DNA from: Rhodobiaceae bacterium UBA4490
GTDB lineage: Bacteria; Pseudomonadota; Alphaproteobacteria; Parvibaculales; Parvibaculaceae
Assembly: GCA_002389665.1 (NCBI GenBank)
Contig: DGNO01000006.1
Location: 156,525 to 220,524 of the forward strand
Reading direction: 5' to 3'
Length of the DNA stretch: 64,000 nt
Below the pieces are notes generated by a model. The model did no database searches. It worked only from the letters and a program-made list of their open reading frames with translations, and was not told the origin of the DNA. The translations under genes and the position numbers were made by a program. This document shows positions 9,285-17,847 of this stretch, piece by piece; position 1 is the first letter of the stretch; each line of letters begins with the position of its first letter.

Positions 9285-9508
9285 GGCCGCCCTCGGCATT
9301 CCCTCTCCCCCTTCCCTAACGGCATTCCCCAGGGGTCTAAGCGCGTTTCAGCCCTGAAAAAGCGGCCTCAACATTGGGCCCTTTCCTCCTTTGCCCTTCG
9401 CTGGCGCTTCTGCCACAAATCTGATACGAAGACGCGCCCCGCAAGGCGGGTTTCCCGCGGCTTTGGGCCGGTCTGGAACTCTAAAGTGAACTGAAGAGGC
9501 AGGATAAG

Positions 9509-9874
9509 ATGGCGCAGGAAGCCGGTGACGGCCGTCAGCTCGACCGCTTGTTCGAGACCATCGCCGCCCGCAAGGGCGCCGACCCGGACGCGTCTTATAC
9601 CGCCAAGCTCCTGCATCGCGGCGTTGAAAAATGCGCGCAGAAAATGGGCGAAGAAGCGGTGGAAACCATCATCGCGGCCACCGCGCGCGATAAAGCGGGC
9701 GTGATTTCGGAATCCGCCGACCTTCTCTATCATTGGCTGGTGCTTCTTGCCGCCGCCGGTGTGACGCCGCAGGAAGTCTACGCCGCGCTTGCCCGCCGCG
9801 AGGGTACATCCGGTCTTGCCGAAAAAGCAGCGCGCCAGAAGACTGACAAGAACGCTGCGCCCAATAAAAACTGA
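9509..9874 (+). CDS. hisE: Phosphoribosyl-ATP pyrophosphatase HisE
   Basis: 121 residues. It hydrolyses phosphoribosyl-ATP to phosphoribosyl-AMP in the second step of histidine synthesis. The MazG-like metal site is visible in [13 protein letters not shown] near residue 45 and [15 protein letters not shown] near residue 71. The tail after residue 105 is Lys/Ala-rich and not conserved. A stand-alone HisE is usual in alphaproteobacteria. It ends 13 nt before coaA, a pairing common in this class, so these two are probably co-transcribed. Confidence 0.95.
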   Translation: MAQEAGDGRQLDRLFETIAARKGADPDASYTAKLLHRGVEKCAQKMGEEAVETIIAATARDKAGVISESADLLYHWLVLLAAAGVTPQEVYAALARREGTSGLAEKAARQKTDKNAAPNKN

Positions 9875-9887
9875 AAGGGGCCGCCTT

Positions 9888-10919
9888 ATGACAAGCGCGG
9901 AACAAAAGTCTTCGGCAGCCGGTGCGGCCAGCTCCAAAAGCAAAGAGCAGGAAAGCGCCGAAGAAGCCAAGCGCAACCTGACGAGCGATCTGTCCCCCTA
10001 CCGGCATTTCGAAACCGCCGACTGGGGCGATTTGCGCGAGGACACACCGCTCACCCTGTCCGAGGCCGATCTTGAGGTGCTGCGCGGCTGGGGTGAGCGT
10101 ATCTCGCTCGATGAAGTGGGCCAGGTCTATCTGCCGCTGTCCCGCCTCCTCAATCTTTATGTGGGCGCGACCCAGGACCTTTACCGCGTCACCTCGCAGT
10201 TCCTGCGCCAGAACCACGCCAAGGTGCCCTACATTATCGGGATTGCCGGTTCCGTTGCTGTGGGGAAAAGCACGACGGCGCGTATTCTGCGCGAGCTTCT
10301 TGCCCGCTGGCCGAACCATCCGAAAGTCGATCTCGTCACCACGGACGGCTTTCTCTATCCCAATGCGGTGCTTGAAGAGCGCGAGCTGATGGGCCGCAAG
10401 GGCTTTCCGGAAAGTTTCGATATCAAGCGTCTGGTGCGCTTTCTCACCGATGTGAAATCGGGCTGCAAGCGCGCGGCGGCGCCCGTCTATTCCCACTTCT
10501 CTTACGACATCGTGCCGGGAGAAGAAGTGGTGGTCGAGCAGCCGGATGTGCTCATCGTCGAAGGGCTCAACGTGCTGCAAGGCCCGCGCATTTCAGATGG
10601 CGGCGCGCCGGAGCTGATCGTCTCGGACTTCTTCGACTTCTCCGTCTATATCGATGCGGATGAAGAGGTGATCCGCGACTGGTATATCCAGCGCTTTCTG
10701 GACCTGCGCAAAACCTCGTTCCAGAATCCGGACGCTTACTTCCACCGCTATGCCAATCTGACAGACGAAGAAGCGGTGAAGGTCGCCGACGGTATCTGGA
10801 CCTCGATCAACCTGGCGAACCTGCATCAGAACGTGCTTCCGACGCGCCAGCGCGCCGACCTTATCCTGCGCAAGGGCACGGATCACTCGATCAAGGATGT
10901 TTACCTGCGCAAGCTTTAG
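9888..10919 (+). CDS. coaA: Type I pantothenate kinase CoaA
   Basis: 343 residues. It phosphorylates pantothenate, the committed step of coenzyme A synthesis. The P-loop is [18 protein letters not shown] near residue 117, followed by the typical [25 protein letters not shown] and IVEGLNVLQ motifs of the bacterial CoaA fold. An unusual charged Ala/Ser/Glu-rich extension of about 40 residues precedes the conserved SPYRHF motif. ATG 9888 has AAAGGGG about 7 nt in front. Its stop codon overlaps the stop of the converging kinase gene by 4 nt. Confidence 0.96.
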   Translation: MTSAEQKSSAAGAASSKSKEQESAEEAKRNLTSDLSPYRHFETADWGDLREDTPLTLSEADLEVLRGWGERISLDEVGQVYLPLSRLLNLYVGATQDLYRVTSQFLRQNHAKVPYIIGIAGSVAVGKSTTARILRELLARWPNHPKVDLVTTDGFLYPNAVLEERELMGRKGFPESFDIKRLVRFLTDVKSGCKRAAAPVYSHFSYDIVPGEEVVVEQPDVLIVEGLNVLQGPRISDGGAPELIVSDFFDFSVYIDADEEVIRDWYIQRFLDLRKTSFQNPDAYFHRYANLTDEEAVKVADGIWTSINLANLHQNVLPTRQRADLILRKGTDHSIKDVYLRKL

Positions 10920-11911
10920 AGCAGGTCTTTTTCTTCCGCCAGTTCCTTCAGCGAGGTCATGGGCCGCGGTCCGTAATGGCTGATGGATTCAGATGCCGCG
11001 AGCGAGCCGAGCTGGCCGCAGCGCACCGGCCCGTAGCCGCGCGCCAGGCCGAAAAGAAAGCCGGCCGCATAAAGATCGCCCGCGCCCGTGCTGTCGACGA
11101 TTTTCGGAATCTTCACCGCATCCACCACATGCACCTCGCCATCCGCCACGATGACGGAGCCGGCCTCGGAGCGCGTCAGCGCGGCGAATTTGCAATCCTT
11201 GCGCACGGCCTGCAGCGCGGCGTCGAACGTGTCGACTTCATAAAGCGACATGATTTCGGCTTCATTGGCGAAGAGAAGATCGACCTCTTCTTTTGCCAGT
11301 TTGCGGAACTCGTCGCGGTAGCGGTCGACGCAGAAAGAATCCGACAAGGTGAGCGAGACCATGCGCCCGGCTTTATGGGCAATGCCCGAAGCTTTGACGA
11401 AAGCTTCCTTCGCGCGGGGCGGGTCCCAGAGATAGCCCTCCATGTATGTGATGGCGGAGGCCTTGATCAGGTCTTCATCGATATCGTCCGGGCCGATGCC
11501 GCCGGCAGCGCCCAGAAACGTGTTCATCGACCGCTGCGCATCCGGCGTTACGAGAATGTAGCAGCGCGCGGTGGACGGGCCGTCCGTTGCCGGCACGGTG
11601 TCGAAATGCACGCCCATGGATTTCAGATCGTGCTGGAAGACTTTGCCGAGCTGGTCGTCGCGTACCTTGCCGAAATAAGCGCCCTTGCCGCCCAGCGAGG
11701 CGATGCCCGCGATCGTGTTGGCGCAGGAGCCGCCGGAGACTTCCACCGCCGGGCCCATCTTCGCGTAAAGCTCTTCAGCGCGCGGCTCGTCGATCAGCGT
11801 CATGCCGCCTTTCTGAATGCCGTTGGCGACCAGGAAGTCGTCCCCCGCTTCGGCGATAATATCCACAATGGCGTTGCCGATCCCGGCGACATCGAAGCGG
11901 GCTGTGCTCAT
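10916..11911 (-). CDS. PfkB-family carbohydrate/adenosine kinase
   Basis: 331 residues. The ribokinase fold signatures are both present: [20 protein letters not shown] near residue 60 and [17 protein letters not shown] near residue 268, where the Asp of GAGD is the catalytic base. Overall it resembles the bacterial adenosine kinase-like branch. The substrate cannot be fixed from sequence. Found convergent with coaA, with 4 nt overlap, a common arrangement in alphaproteobacteria. It is divergent from the EI24 gene. Confidence 0.88.
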   Translation of the reverse strand: MSTARFDVAGIGNAIVDIIAEAGDDFLVANGIQKGGMTLIDEPRAEELYAKMGPAVEVSGGSCANTIAGIASLGGKGAYFGKVRDDQLGKVFQHDLKSMGVHFDTVPATDGPSTARCYILVTPDAQRSMNTFLGAAGGIGPDDIDEDLIKASAITYMEGYLWDPPRAKEAFVKASGIAHKAGRMVSLTLSDSFCVDRYRDEFRKLAKEEVDLLFANEAEIMSLYEVDTFDAALQAVRKDCKFAALTRSEAGSVIVADGEVHVVDAVKIPKIVDSTGAGDLYAAGFLFGLARGYGPVRCGQLGSLAASESISHYGPRPMTSLKELAEEKDLL

Positions 11912-12130
11912 TCCGTATCCTGTCCGTCAAATTGCGTCTTTAGTTTACTGGAGCGGCAGTATAGGGACGCAGCGCCAAGGAACAAGCGCCGATCCTCCCA
12001 GGCGCGGCAGGTGCCAGCCGGGGGCCCGCACGGCTTGTCATCAAGGCCAAAGCCGCTAAGCTGGCCGCTCCCGCGGCCTGGATCTTCTGCGATCCGGGCC
12101 CAAGGCGGACAAGCGAAGGATGACGACCCG

Positions 12131-12793
12131 ATGTTCAAAGCCGCTCTGACCGCCGCGTCGGATATTTTCTCGCCCCCCTTCCGCGCCGTGCTCTGGAAGT
12201 CGCTGGCCCTGACGCTGGCGCTGCTCGTCGCGCTGGGTTACGGGGCGCAGTGGGGCATCGCCGCCATTCCGGATATGGAATGGGCCTGGGCGAACACCAC
12301 GGTCGATCTTCTGGCGCAGTTCATTCTCGTCATCGTGCTTGTCGTCATGCTGATGCCGGTCTCCTCGCTCTTTGCCGGGCTCTTTCTGGAAGAGATCGCA
12401 GGCGCGGTGGAAGACAAGAACTATCCCGCCGACCCGCCGGGCAAAGATCAGCCCTTCTGGCAGGGGCTCTGGCTCGCCTTGAAATTCACCGCCGTGCTCG
12501 TCGTGCTCAATCTTCTGGCCTTGCCGCTTTACTTCGTTCCCATCGTCGGGGTCGCGGTCTTCTGGCTTTTGAACGGCTATCTGCTGAGCCGGGAATATTT
12601 CGAGCTTGTGGCGCTGCGTCATCTGGAGCCGAAGGAGGCCGCTTCCCTGCGCCGGACGCATCGGCTGCGGCTTCTCATTGCGGGGTTCTTGGTGGCGGCG
12701 CTCGCCAGCGTGCCCCTGCTCAATCTTTTCGTGCCGCTCTTTGCCACCGCTTTCATGGTGCATGTTTATAAGAGGATCATCCGGCTTGCGTAA
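12131..12793 (+). CDS. EI24/CysZ-like integral membrane protein
   Basis: 220 residues with four main hydrophobic regions (about 22-42, 55-82, 115-140, 176-205). It fits the EI24 domain family that includes the sulfate-related protein CysZ, but the substrate is not evident. Start ATG 12131 has AAGGA about 10 nt upstream. A long alternative reading in the same frame runs over the antisense of the PfkB gene and is not credible. Its last 8 nt overlap the start of the lipoprotein gene. Confidence 0.75.
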   Translation: MFKAALTAASDIFSPPFRAVLWKSLALTLALLVALGYGAQWGIAAIPDMEWAWANTTVDLLAQFILVIVLVVMLMPVSSLFAGLFLEEIAGAVEDKNYPADPPGKDQPFWQGLWLALKFTAVLVVLNLLALPLYFVPIVGVAVFWLLNGYLLSREYFELVALRHLEPKEAASLRRTHRLRLLIAGFLVAALASVPLLNLFVPLFATAFMVHVYKRIIRLA

Positions 12794-13205
12794 TTCATCT
12801 TTTTCTTTCGCCGCCCCGCTTATGGCGGCTGCCCTCCTTCTTGCCGCCTGTGAAAGCCCGGGCCGCGCGCAGCTTGCCCCGCGCGCCGAGGCTGCGCCGC
12901 AGCAACAGGCAAGCGCGCCGCCCGCCCTTGACCCCGCCCCTGCGCCGGCCTCGCTTTTAGGGGCGGGAGCGGAGGGCATCCGCGCCAAGCTCGGCGCGCC
13001 CGATTTCGTGCGTAAAGAGCCCGGCGCAGAAATCTGGCGCTATGGCGGGGAAGCCTGCACGCTGCTTGTGATCTTTTATGAAGAGGGAGCGCAAATGCGC
13101 GCCTCCCATATCGATGCGCGCGCGCCGGGCGGCGGCGCGGCGGATAAAGGCGCCTGTGTTGCCTCCGTCAACAAGGCGCTGCAGCTCGGCGCCCGCCCCG
13201 CCTGA
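12786..13205 (+). CDS. Small lipoprotein of unknown function
   Basis: 139 residues. Starting from the TTG at 12786, the N-terminus is a classical lipoprotein signal: RNSS, a hydrophobic run, then LLLAAC with the lipidated Cys at residue 22. A Pro/Ala/Gln-rich linker (about 30-58) leads to a small globular domain containing LGAPDFVRKEPGAEIWRYGG, a pattern like SmpA/BamE-type outer-membrane lipoproteins, and then EACTLLVIFYEEG. The next ATG (12822) would destroy the signal peptide, so TTG is preferred. Translationally coupled to the EI24 gene by overlap. Confidence 0.68.
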   Translation: MRNSSFSFAAPLMAAALLLAACESPGRAQLAPRAEAAPQQQASAPPALDPAPAPASLLGAGAEGIRAKLGAPDFVRKEPGAEIWRYGGEACTLLVIFYEEGAQMRASHIDARAPGGGAADKGACVASVNKALQLGARPA

Positions 13206-13238
13206 AGCCGGAACCGAGACTGGAAATGGGGCAGCAAC

Positions 13239-13583
13239 ATGACGCAGAAGACGCCGCCTCTTTTCAATTTTCTGGATGTACCGCGCCCGGAAGGGCCGGG
13301 TGAAACGCTTGAGGTGCTGCTGGCCCGCAAGGGCGTGCGGCTCGAGCGGATCGTCTCCCTCGCTCATGCAACACCCGAGGGCGAGTGGTACGACCAGCGG
13401 CAAGACGAGTGGGTAATGCTTGCCGCGGGCCGCGCCGCGCTTCTTATCGAAGGCGAAGAAAAAGCGCGGGAGATGCAAGCGGGCGACTGTCTTCTCCTGC
13501 CCGCCCATTGCCGCCACCGGGTGACCTGGACGGACCCGGAAAGCCCGAGCGTCTGGCTCGCACTTCATATCATGCCTGAGTAA
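13239..13583 (+). CDS. Cupin-domain protein
   Basis: 114 residues forming a single small cupin barrel. Visible strands are WYDQRQDEWVMLAAGRAALL (residues 50-69), the turn EMQAGDCLLLPAHCRHRVTW (78-97) and VWLALHI. The first cupin motif lacks the usual HxH pair (it has DQRQDE), while the second keeps His in PAHCRHRV, so metal binding is uncertain. It is close to cupins found near phosphate or sugar enzymes in alphaproteobacteria, but no substrate is assigned. It converges on nth with an 18 nt gap. Confidence 0.78.
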   Translation: MTQKTPPLFNFLDVPRPEGPGETLEVLLARKGVRLERIVSLAHATPEGEWYDQRQDEWVMLAAGRAALLIEGEEKAREMQAGDCLLLPAHCRHRVTWTDPESPSVWLALHIMPE

Positions 13584-13601
13584 AACCGGGCCTGAGTGAA
13601 A

Positions 13602-14246
13602 TCAGGCCGCCGTCGTCTTGCCTTTGAAACGGCACAGATCGGCGACGATGCAGGCAGGGCAATCGGGTTTGCGCGCCTTGCATGTATAGCGCCCATGCAG
13701 GATCAGCCAGTGATGCGCGTGAAGTTTGAATTCGGCGGGCACGGCTTTTTCCAGTTTCTTTTCCACTTCGAGCGGCGTCTTTCCGGGGGCAAGGCCCGTG
13801 CGGTTGCCGACGCGGAAAATATGCGTGTCGACGGCGATGGTCGGCTCACCGAAAGCGACATTCAGAACGACATTTGCCGTCTTGCGCCCGACGCCCGGCA
13901 GCGATTCCAGCGCGGCGCGGTCGCGCGGCACCTCGCCGCCATATTCCTCGATCAGTTTGCGTGAGAGCGCGATGACGTTCTTCGCCTTGTTGCGGTAAAG
14001 GCCGATGGTCTTGATCTGATCGCGCAGCTTCGCCTCGCCGAGCTTCACCATTTTTTGCGGCGTATCGACGGTCTTGAAAAGCTTTTCCGTTGCCTTGTTG
14101 ACGCCGACATCCGTTGCCTGCGCCGACAGCGCGACGGCCACGACCAGCGTGTAGGGATTGGTGTAATTGAGCTCGGTCTTGGGTTCGGGCAAGGCCGCGG
14201 CAAGGCGCGAGAAGAACGTATGGATATCGGCTTTTTTCATGCGCAA
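13602..14246 (-). CDS. nth: Endonuclease III
   Basis: 214 residues. A DNA glycosylase with AP-lyase activity that removes oxidised pyrimidines. The helix-hairpin-helix ESLPGVGRKTANVVLNVAFG carries the catalytic Lys in GRKTA, and the catalytic Asp is in AVDTHIFRV. The C-terminal 4Fe-4S motif C-x6-C-x2-C-x5-C is complete (CKARKPDCPACIVADLC). Length and motifs are standard. It lies downstream of dmeF on the same strand with a 44 nt gap. Confidence 0.96.
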   Translation of the reverse strand: MRMKKADIHTFFSRLAAALPEPKTELNYTNPYTLVVAVALSAQATDVGVNKATEKLFKTVDTPQKMVKLGEAKLRDQIKTIGLYRNKAKNVIALSRKLIEEYGGEVPRDRAALESLPGVGRKTANVVLNVAFGEPTIAVDTHIFRVGNRTGLAPGKTPLEVEKKLEKAVPAEFKLHAHHWLILHGRYTCKARKPDCPACIVADLCRFKGKTTAA

Positions 14247-14290
14247 AGCCTAGCCATTTCCGCTCCGCCCGCAAGCCTGATGCGCGTGCC

Positions 14291-15247
14291 TCAGCCGCGC
14301 GGCGCGACCTCGACGGTCAGATGCGAAAGCTGCGGCAGGCCGGCAAGCTTCTGCTTGTAATAGGCGGGCGGCTCGGGCCGGTCCGTCTCGATGGAAAGGA
14401 TCGCGGCCATATGCCCCGGCCCGACGCGCCAGAGGTGAAAATCGGCAAGCCTGTCGCCCTCTTCCTCGATGCGCCCGGCAATATGCGCATGCAAATCCTC
14501 ATCGGGCAGCGTGTCGAGCAGCACCGCGCCTGCATCGCGCATCAGTGTCCAGGACCAGCGCGCGATCACGATGGAGCCGACAATCCCCATGATCGGATCC
14601 ATCCAGACCCAGCCATAAGCGCGCCCGGCAAGCAGGCCCAGAATGGCGAGCACCGAGGTCAGCGCATCGGCAAGCACATGGAAATAGGCCGAGCGCAGAT
14701 TGTTGTCGCGGGTGTCATGGGCGTGATGGTGATGCGCGTGGCCGTGATCGTGCCCGTGCCCGTGCCCATGGCTGTGCCCATGATCATGCCCGCCCTGATG
14801 CAGCAGAAAGGCGCTGAGCAGATTGACGCCGAGCCCCAGCACGGCAACGGCAATGGCCTCGTTGAAACGGATGGCGATGGGATCGATCAGCCGGGAAACG
14901 GATTCGGCCGCAATGCCGAGCGCGAAGACCGCCAGAATGACGGCGCTGGCAAAGCCTGCGAGATCCCCCACCTTGCCGGTGCCGAAACCGAAAACAGGGT
15001 CATGCGCGTGGCGGCGGGCATAAAGATAGGCCAGCGCCGCAATGGTCAGCGCGCCGGCATGGGTTGCCATGTGAATGCCGTCCGCCAGCAGCGCCATGGA
15101 ACCGAAGGCGATCCCGGCAACGATCTCGCCCACCATCATGGCGGCGGTCAGCGCAATGACGGCCCAGGTGCGCCGTTCGTTGCGCGCGTGGTCGGCGCCG
15201 AGAAAGACGTGATCATGCGCGCCGCTCTCTGCCTTCGGGCTCTGCAT
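14291..15247 (-). CDS. dmeF: Cation diffusion facilitator metal exporter, DmeF-like
   Basis: 318 residues, a CDF-family proton/metal antiporter. There are six membrane segments in residues 28-265; the TM2 metal site is LLADGIHMATHAG near residue 60 and the TM5 site is HVLADALTSVL near residue 200. Between TM4 and TM5 lies a striking His loop, about 14 histidines in 30 residues (around 165-195), typical of DmeF/RcnA-type Co/Ni exporters. AAGGAGA precedes the ATG. It starts 9 nt after the DmeR-like gene, which supports Ni/Co as cargo. Zinc remains possible. Confidence 0.85.
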   Translation of the reverse strand: MQSPKAESGAHDHVFLGADHARNERRTWAVIALTAAMMVGEIVAGIAFGSMALLADGIHMATHAGALTIAALAYLYARRHAHDPVFGFGTGKVGDLAGFASAVILAVFALGIAAESVSRLIDPIAIRFNEAIAVAVLGLGVNLLSAFLLHQGGHDHGHSHGHGHGHDHGHAHHHHAHDTRDNNLRSAYFHVLADALTSVLAILGLLAGRAYGWVWMDPIMGIVGSIVIARWSWTLMRDAGAVLLDTLPDEDLHAHIAGRIEEEGDRLADFHLWRVGPGHMAAILSIETDRPEPPAYYKQKLAGLPQLSHLTVEVAPRG

Positions 15248-15256
15248 GGGGTCTCC

Positions 15257-15523
15257 TTAAAGATATTTCGCGATCTCGCGGAACTTGGTCAGTTCCTCTT
15301 CCATCTCCGGCGGCAGCGGGCCTGTCATTTCCGTCAGGTGATGGTCGATGTGATGAAGGATCATGGTCTTCTTGCCGTTTTCCAGCGCCCGGATCACCGC
15401 CTGCATCTGCTGGGCGATATCGAGCCCGTCCCGGCCTTCCTCGACCATGCGGATGACGCTGGCAAGGTGGCCCTGTGCGCGCTTCAGCCGTTTCAGGATA
15501 TCCGGGTCATTGGCGTGGCTCAT
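15257..15523 (-). CDS. dmeR: RcnR/CsoR-family metal-sensing repressor, DmeR-like
   Basis: 88 residues, all-helical CsoR/RcnR fold. The N-terminus MSH supplies the His3 found in RcnR and DmeR, and LKRAQGHLASVIRMVEEGRD is the conserved first helix. The HHIDHHLTEM segment at residues 57-66 is unusually His-rich. Notably there is no cysteine anywhere: the Cys that family members carry after helix 1 (in a CLDIAQQ-type motif) is Gly33 here (RDGLDIAQQ). Start ATG 15523 is chosen because the protein begins at the family N-terminus; a longer in-frame version would run through the operator. It is the first gene of dmeR-dmeF. Confidence 0.88.
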   Translation of the reverse strand: MSHANDPDILKRLKRAQGHLASVIRMVEEGRDGLDIAQQMQAVIRALENGKKTMILHHIDHHLTEMTGPLPPEMEEELTKFREIAKYL

Positions 15524-15532
15524 GGCTCTGTC

Positions 15533-15554
15533 ATATCCCCCCGGGGGGGATGAG
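15533..15554. promoter_or_regulatory. Operator for the RcnR/DmeR-type repressor (C6G7 tract)
   Basis: ATAT, six C (15537-15542), seven G (15543-15549), then ATGAG. A G/C-tract flanked by AT on both sides is the hallmark of RcnR/CsoR-family operators. It sits 10-31 nt upstream of the dmeR start codon, fitting autorepression of dmeR-dmeF. It also lies about 70 nt upstream of the divergent DUF2244 gene. Confidence 0.8.
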
Positions 15555-15623
15555 TCAAACCCCGGCTTCGCTGATCCCCGGCGGGGCTTGCCGGGCGGGG
15601 AGAGCGGGCCTATTTTCAGGCCC

Positions 15624-16136
15624 ATGCAGCCCATGGAAGATCAGGCGCCGCTCCGCCCCCCGCTTTATTTCGATGCCGTGCTCACGCCGCACCGCTCGCT
15701 CTCGCCGCGCGGCTTTCTGGTCATGATGGGGCTGGTGGGGATCGTCAGTTTCATTTCCGGCATGGCGTTTTTGATGATGGGGGCCTGGCCGGTCTTCGGG
15801 TTTTTCGGGCTGGATGCGGCGCTCATCTATTTCGCCTTCCGCCTGAATTACCGCGCCGCCCGCGCGTATGAGACGGTGCAGATTTCGGAAGGTGAAGTGC
15901 GGGTGCGCAAGGTGGATGCGCGCGGCAATGTCACGGCCTGGAGCGCGCCGCCTTATTGGGCCCGTGTCGATCTTCACGAGGAAGAAGAGGCGGAGGAAAA
16001 CACCCGCCTCTCGCTGATCTCTCATGGCCGCGCCGTGGTGGTGGGCGGCTTCCTTGCGCCTTTCGAGCGCAAGGAGCTCGGCGAGGCGATCCGCCAAGGT
16101 CTTGGCGATGCGCGCCGCGCCAGCAATCCGGTTTAA
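15624..16136 (+). CDS. DUF2244 membrane protein
   Basis: 170 residues. Two adjacent hydrophobic segments at about 33-52 and 55-72 (GFLVMMGLVGIVSFISGMAF onward) are followed by a basic RLNYRAARAYE stretch and a soluble beta-rich domain, the DUF2244 layout. DUF2244 proteins are widespread in alphaproteobacteria, sometimes next to cytochrome oxidase or nth genes; function is unknown. ATG 15624 or 15633 are both possible starts. It converges on gpmA with a 9 nt gap. Confidence 0.8.
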   Translation: MQPMEDQAPLRPPLYFDAVLTPHRSLSPRGFLVMMGLVGIVSFISGMAFLMMGAWPVFGFFGLDAALIYFAFRLNYRAARAYETVQISEGEVRVRKVDARGNVTAWSAPPYWARVDLHEEEEAEENTRLSLISHGRAVVVGGFLAPFERKELGEAIRQGLGDARRASNPV

Positions 16137-16145
16137 GAACCGCGC

Positions 16146-16778
16146 TTAAGAATAATCCCGCTCGATCAGGATCTTCTTGGAAATCACTTCGCCCGTATCG
16201 CTGAGCTCATAAACGATGGGCGCGCCCGTTGCGATATTGAGCGCGATCACCTCGTCCTGGTTCAGCTTGTCGAGCTGCATGACGAGCGAGCGCAGCGAAT
16301 TGCCATGGGCGGCGACGAGCACACGCTCGCCTTTCAGGACGCGCGGCAGGATTTCCTTTTCGAAATAGGGCAGCACACGCGCCGCGGTATCTTTCAGGCT
16401 TTCGCCGCCGGGCGGGGGAATGTCATAGGAGCGGCGCCAGATATGCACCTGCTCCTCGCCCCATTTTTCCCGCGCATCGTCTTTGTTGAGCCCGGCAAGA
16501 TCGCCGTAGTCGCGCTCGTTGAGCGCCTGGTCGCGAATGATCGGCAAATCCTCCTGGCCAAGCTCGGCAAGAATGAGATCGTTCGTATGCTGAGCGCGGG
16601 TAAGAACGGATGTATAAGAAACATCGAATGTGTAGCCCGCCTCTTTAAGCGCGCGGCCGGCGGCTTTGGCTTCCTCGATGCCTTTTTCCGTCAGGTCCGG
16701 ATCGCGCCAGCCGGTGAAAAGGTTTTTCTCGTTCCAATCGCTCTGCCCATGGCGGACCAGCACCAGCAAATTACCCAC
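16146..16778 (-). CDS. gpmA: 2,3-bisphosphoglycerate-dependent phosphoglycerate mutase
   Basis: 210 residues. It interconverts 2- and 3-phosphoglycerate. The phosphorylated His is in [18 protein letters not shown] near residue 9; [19 protein letters not shown] carries the catalytic Glu, and [11 protein letters not shown] the second His. The start is GTG 16778 with CGGAG about 7 nt upstream; an ATG two bases further up is out of frame. The length is the shorter alphaproteobacterial form. It lies 57 nt downstream of dapB; dapB-gpmA next to dnaJ-dnaK is a familiar alphaproteobacterial order. Confidence 0.95.
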   Translation of the reverse strand: MGNLLVLVRHGQSDWNEKNLFTGWRDPDLTEKGIEEAKAAGRALKEAGYTFDVSYTSVLTRAQHTNDLILAELGQEDLPIIRDQALNERDYGDLAGLNKDDAREKWGEEQVHIWRRSYDIPPPGGESLKDTAARVLPYFEKEILPRVLKGERVLVAAHGNSLRSLVMQLDKLNQDEVIALNIATGAPIVYELSDTGEVISKKILIERDYS

Positions 16779-16835
16779 ATTCCACTCCGTTCTATCAAAC
16801 CGCCCGGATGGCTAAAGCTACGCCGGGCTCATCCT

Positions 16836-17654
16836 TCAAAGCTCTTTAAGGCCCAACACGTCGGCCATGCCGAAAAGGCCGGGGCCCTTGCCCTGGCCCC
16901 ACTTGGCCGCCGCCACCGCGCCGCGCGCGAAAATCGCCCGGTCCTCGGCCACATGGGAGAGCACGAGGCGTTCTTTTTCGCCCGCGAAAATCGCCGAATG
17001 CTCGCCCACCACTGAGCCGCCGCGCAGCGTGGCAAAGCCGATATCGCCTCTCTTGCGCGCGCCCTTTTGCGAATGCCGGTCGAGGTCGCTGACTTCTTTA
17101 AGATCGGCGCCGCGCCCCTTCGCCGCCGCATTGCCGAGCAAAAGCGCGGTGCCGGACGGCGCATCGACCTTGTGCTTATGGTGCATTTCCAGAATTTCGA
17201 TGTCCCAGTCCGCATCGAGAATGGCGGCCACCTGGCGCACCAGCGAGCCCAGCAGGTTGACCCCGAGGCTCATATTGCCTTCCTTGATGATCGTCGCGTG
17301 GCGCGCGGCAGCGGCAATCTTCGCGTTGTCCTCCTCGGAAAAGCCGGTCGTGCCGATGACATGGACGATGCGCGCCTGAGCGGCAAGCGCGGCATGTTCG
17401 CAGCTCGCCTCGGGTACCGTGAAGTCGATCACCGCATCCGCATCCTTGAAAACGGCCAAGGGATCGGCGGAAACCTCGATGCCGAGCGGCTCGGGGCGCC
17501 CGGCAAGAAGGCCCAGATCCGCGCCGATATGCGGCGAGCCCTCCGGCTCCGTGCCGCCGGAAAGGGTGCAGCCTTCGGTCTCCAGCACCTGCGCCAGCAA
17601 TTGCCGGCCCATGCGCCCGCCTGCTCCTGCAATCGCAATCTTGATCTCGCTCAT
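16836..17654 (-). CDS. dapB: 4-hydroxy-tetrahydrodipicolinate reductase DapB
   Basis: 272 residues. It reduces hydroxytetrahydrodipicolinate in lysine and diaminopimelate synthesis. The nucleotide-binding loop [14 protein letters not shown] is at residue 5, [10 protein letters not shown] near residue 100, and the catalytic [16 protein letters not shown] near residue 158 contains the general acid His and the Lys that holds the substrate. It is followed closely by gpmA and probably read with it. Confidence 0.96.
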   Translation of the reverse strand: MSEIKIAIAGAGGRMGRQLLAQVLETEGCTLSGGTEPEGSPHIGADLGLLAGRPEPLGIEVSADPLAVFKDADAVIDFTVPEASCEHAALAAQARIVHVIGTTGFSEEDNAKIAAAARHATIIKEGNMSLGVNLLGSLVRQVAAILDADWDIEILEMHHKHKVDAPSGTALLLGNAAAKGRGADLKEVSDLDRHSQKGARKRGDIGFATLRGGSVVGEHSAIFAGEKERLVLSHVAEDRAIFARGAVAAAKWGQGKGPGLFGMADVLGLKEL

Positions 17655-17770
17655 GGGAATACCCCGGATATCTCACATCGCGCCTCAAAAGGCGCCCGGG
17701 CGGTATATCAGGGGAAGGGGAAGGCGTAAATCCGCTAAGGGGCGCCCGGGGGCTGAGGCCGCCCCAAAGA

Positions 17771-17801
17771 AAAAGCCGCCATACCTTACGGCATGGCGGC
17801 T
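17771..17801 (-). terminator. Rho-independent terminator of the first porin gene
   Basis: AGCCGCCAT (17774-17782) pairs with ATGGCGGCT (17793-17801). On the minus strand the stem is followed by TTTTTCTTT. It lies about 45 nt past the porin stop codon. Confidence 0.85.
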
Positions 17802-17847
17802 GATCCTGATTTGGGTCCGGGCGGGGAAGGCTCCCTGCCCGCTCCTA

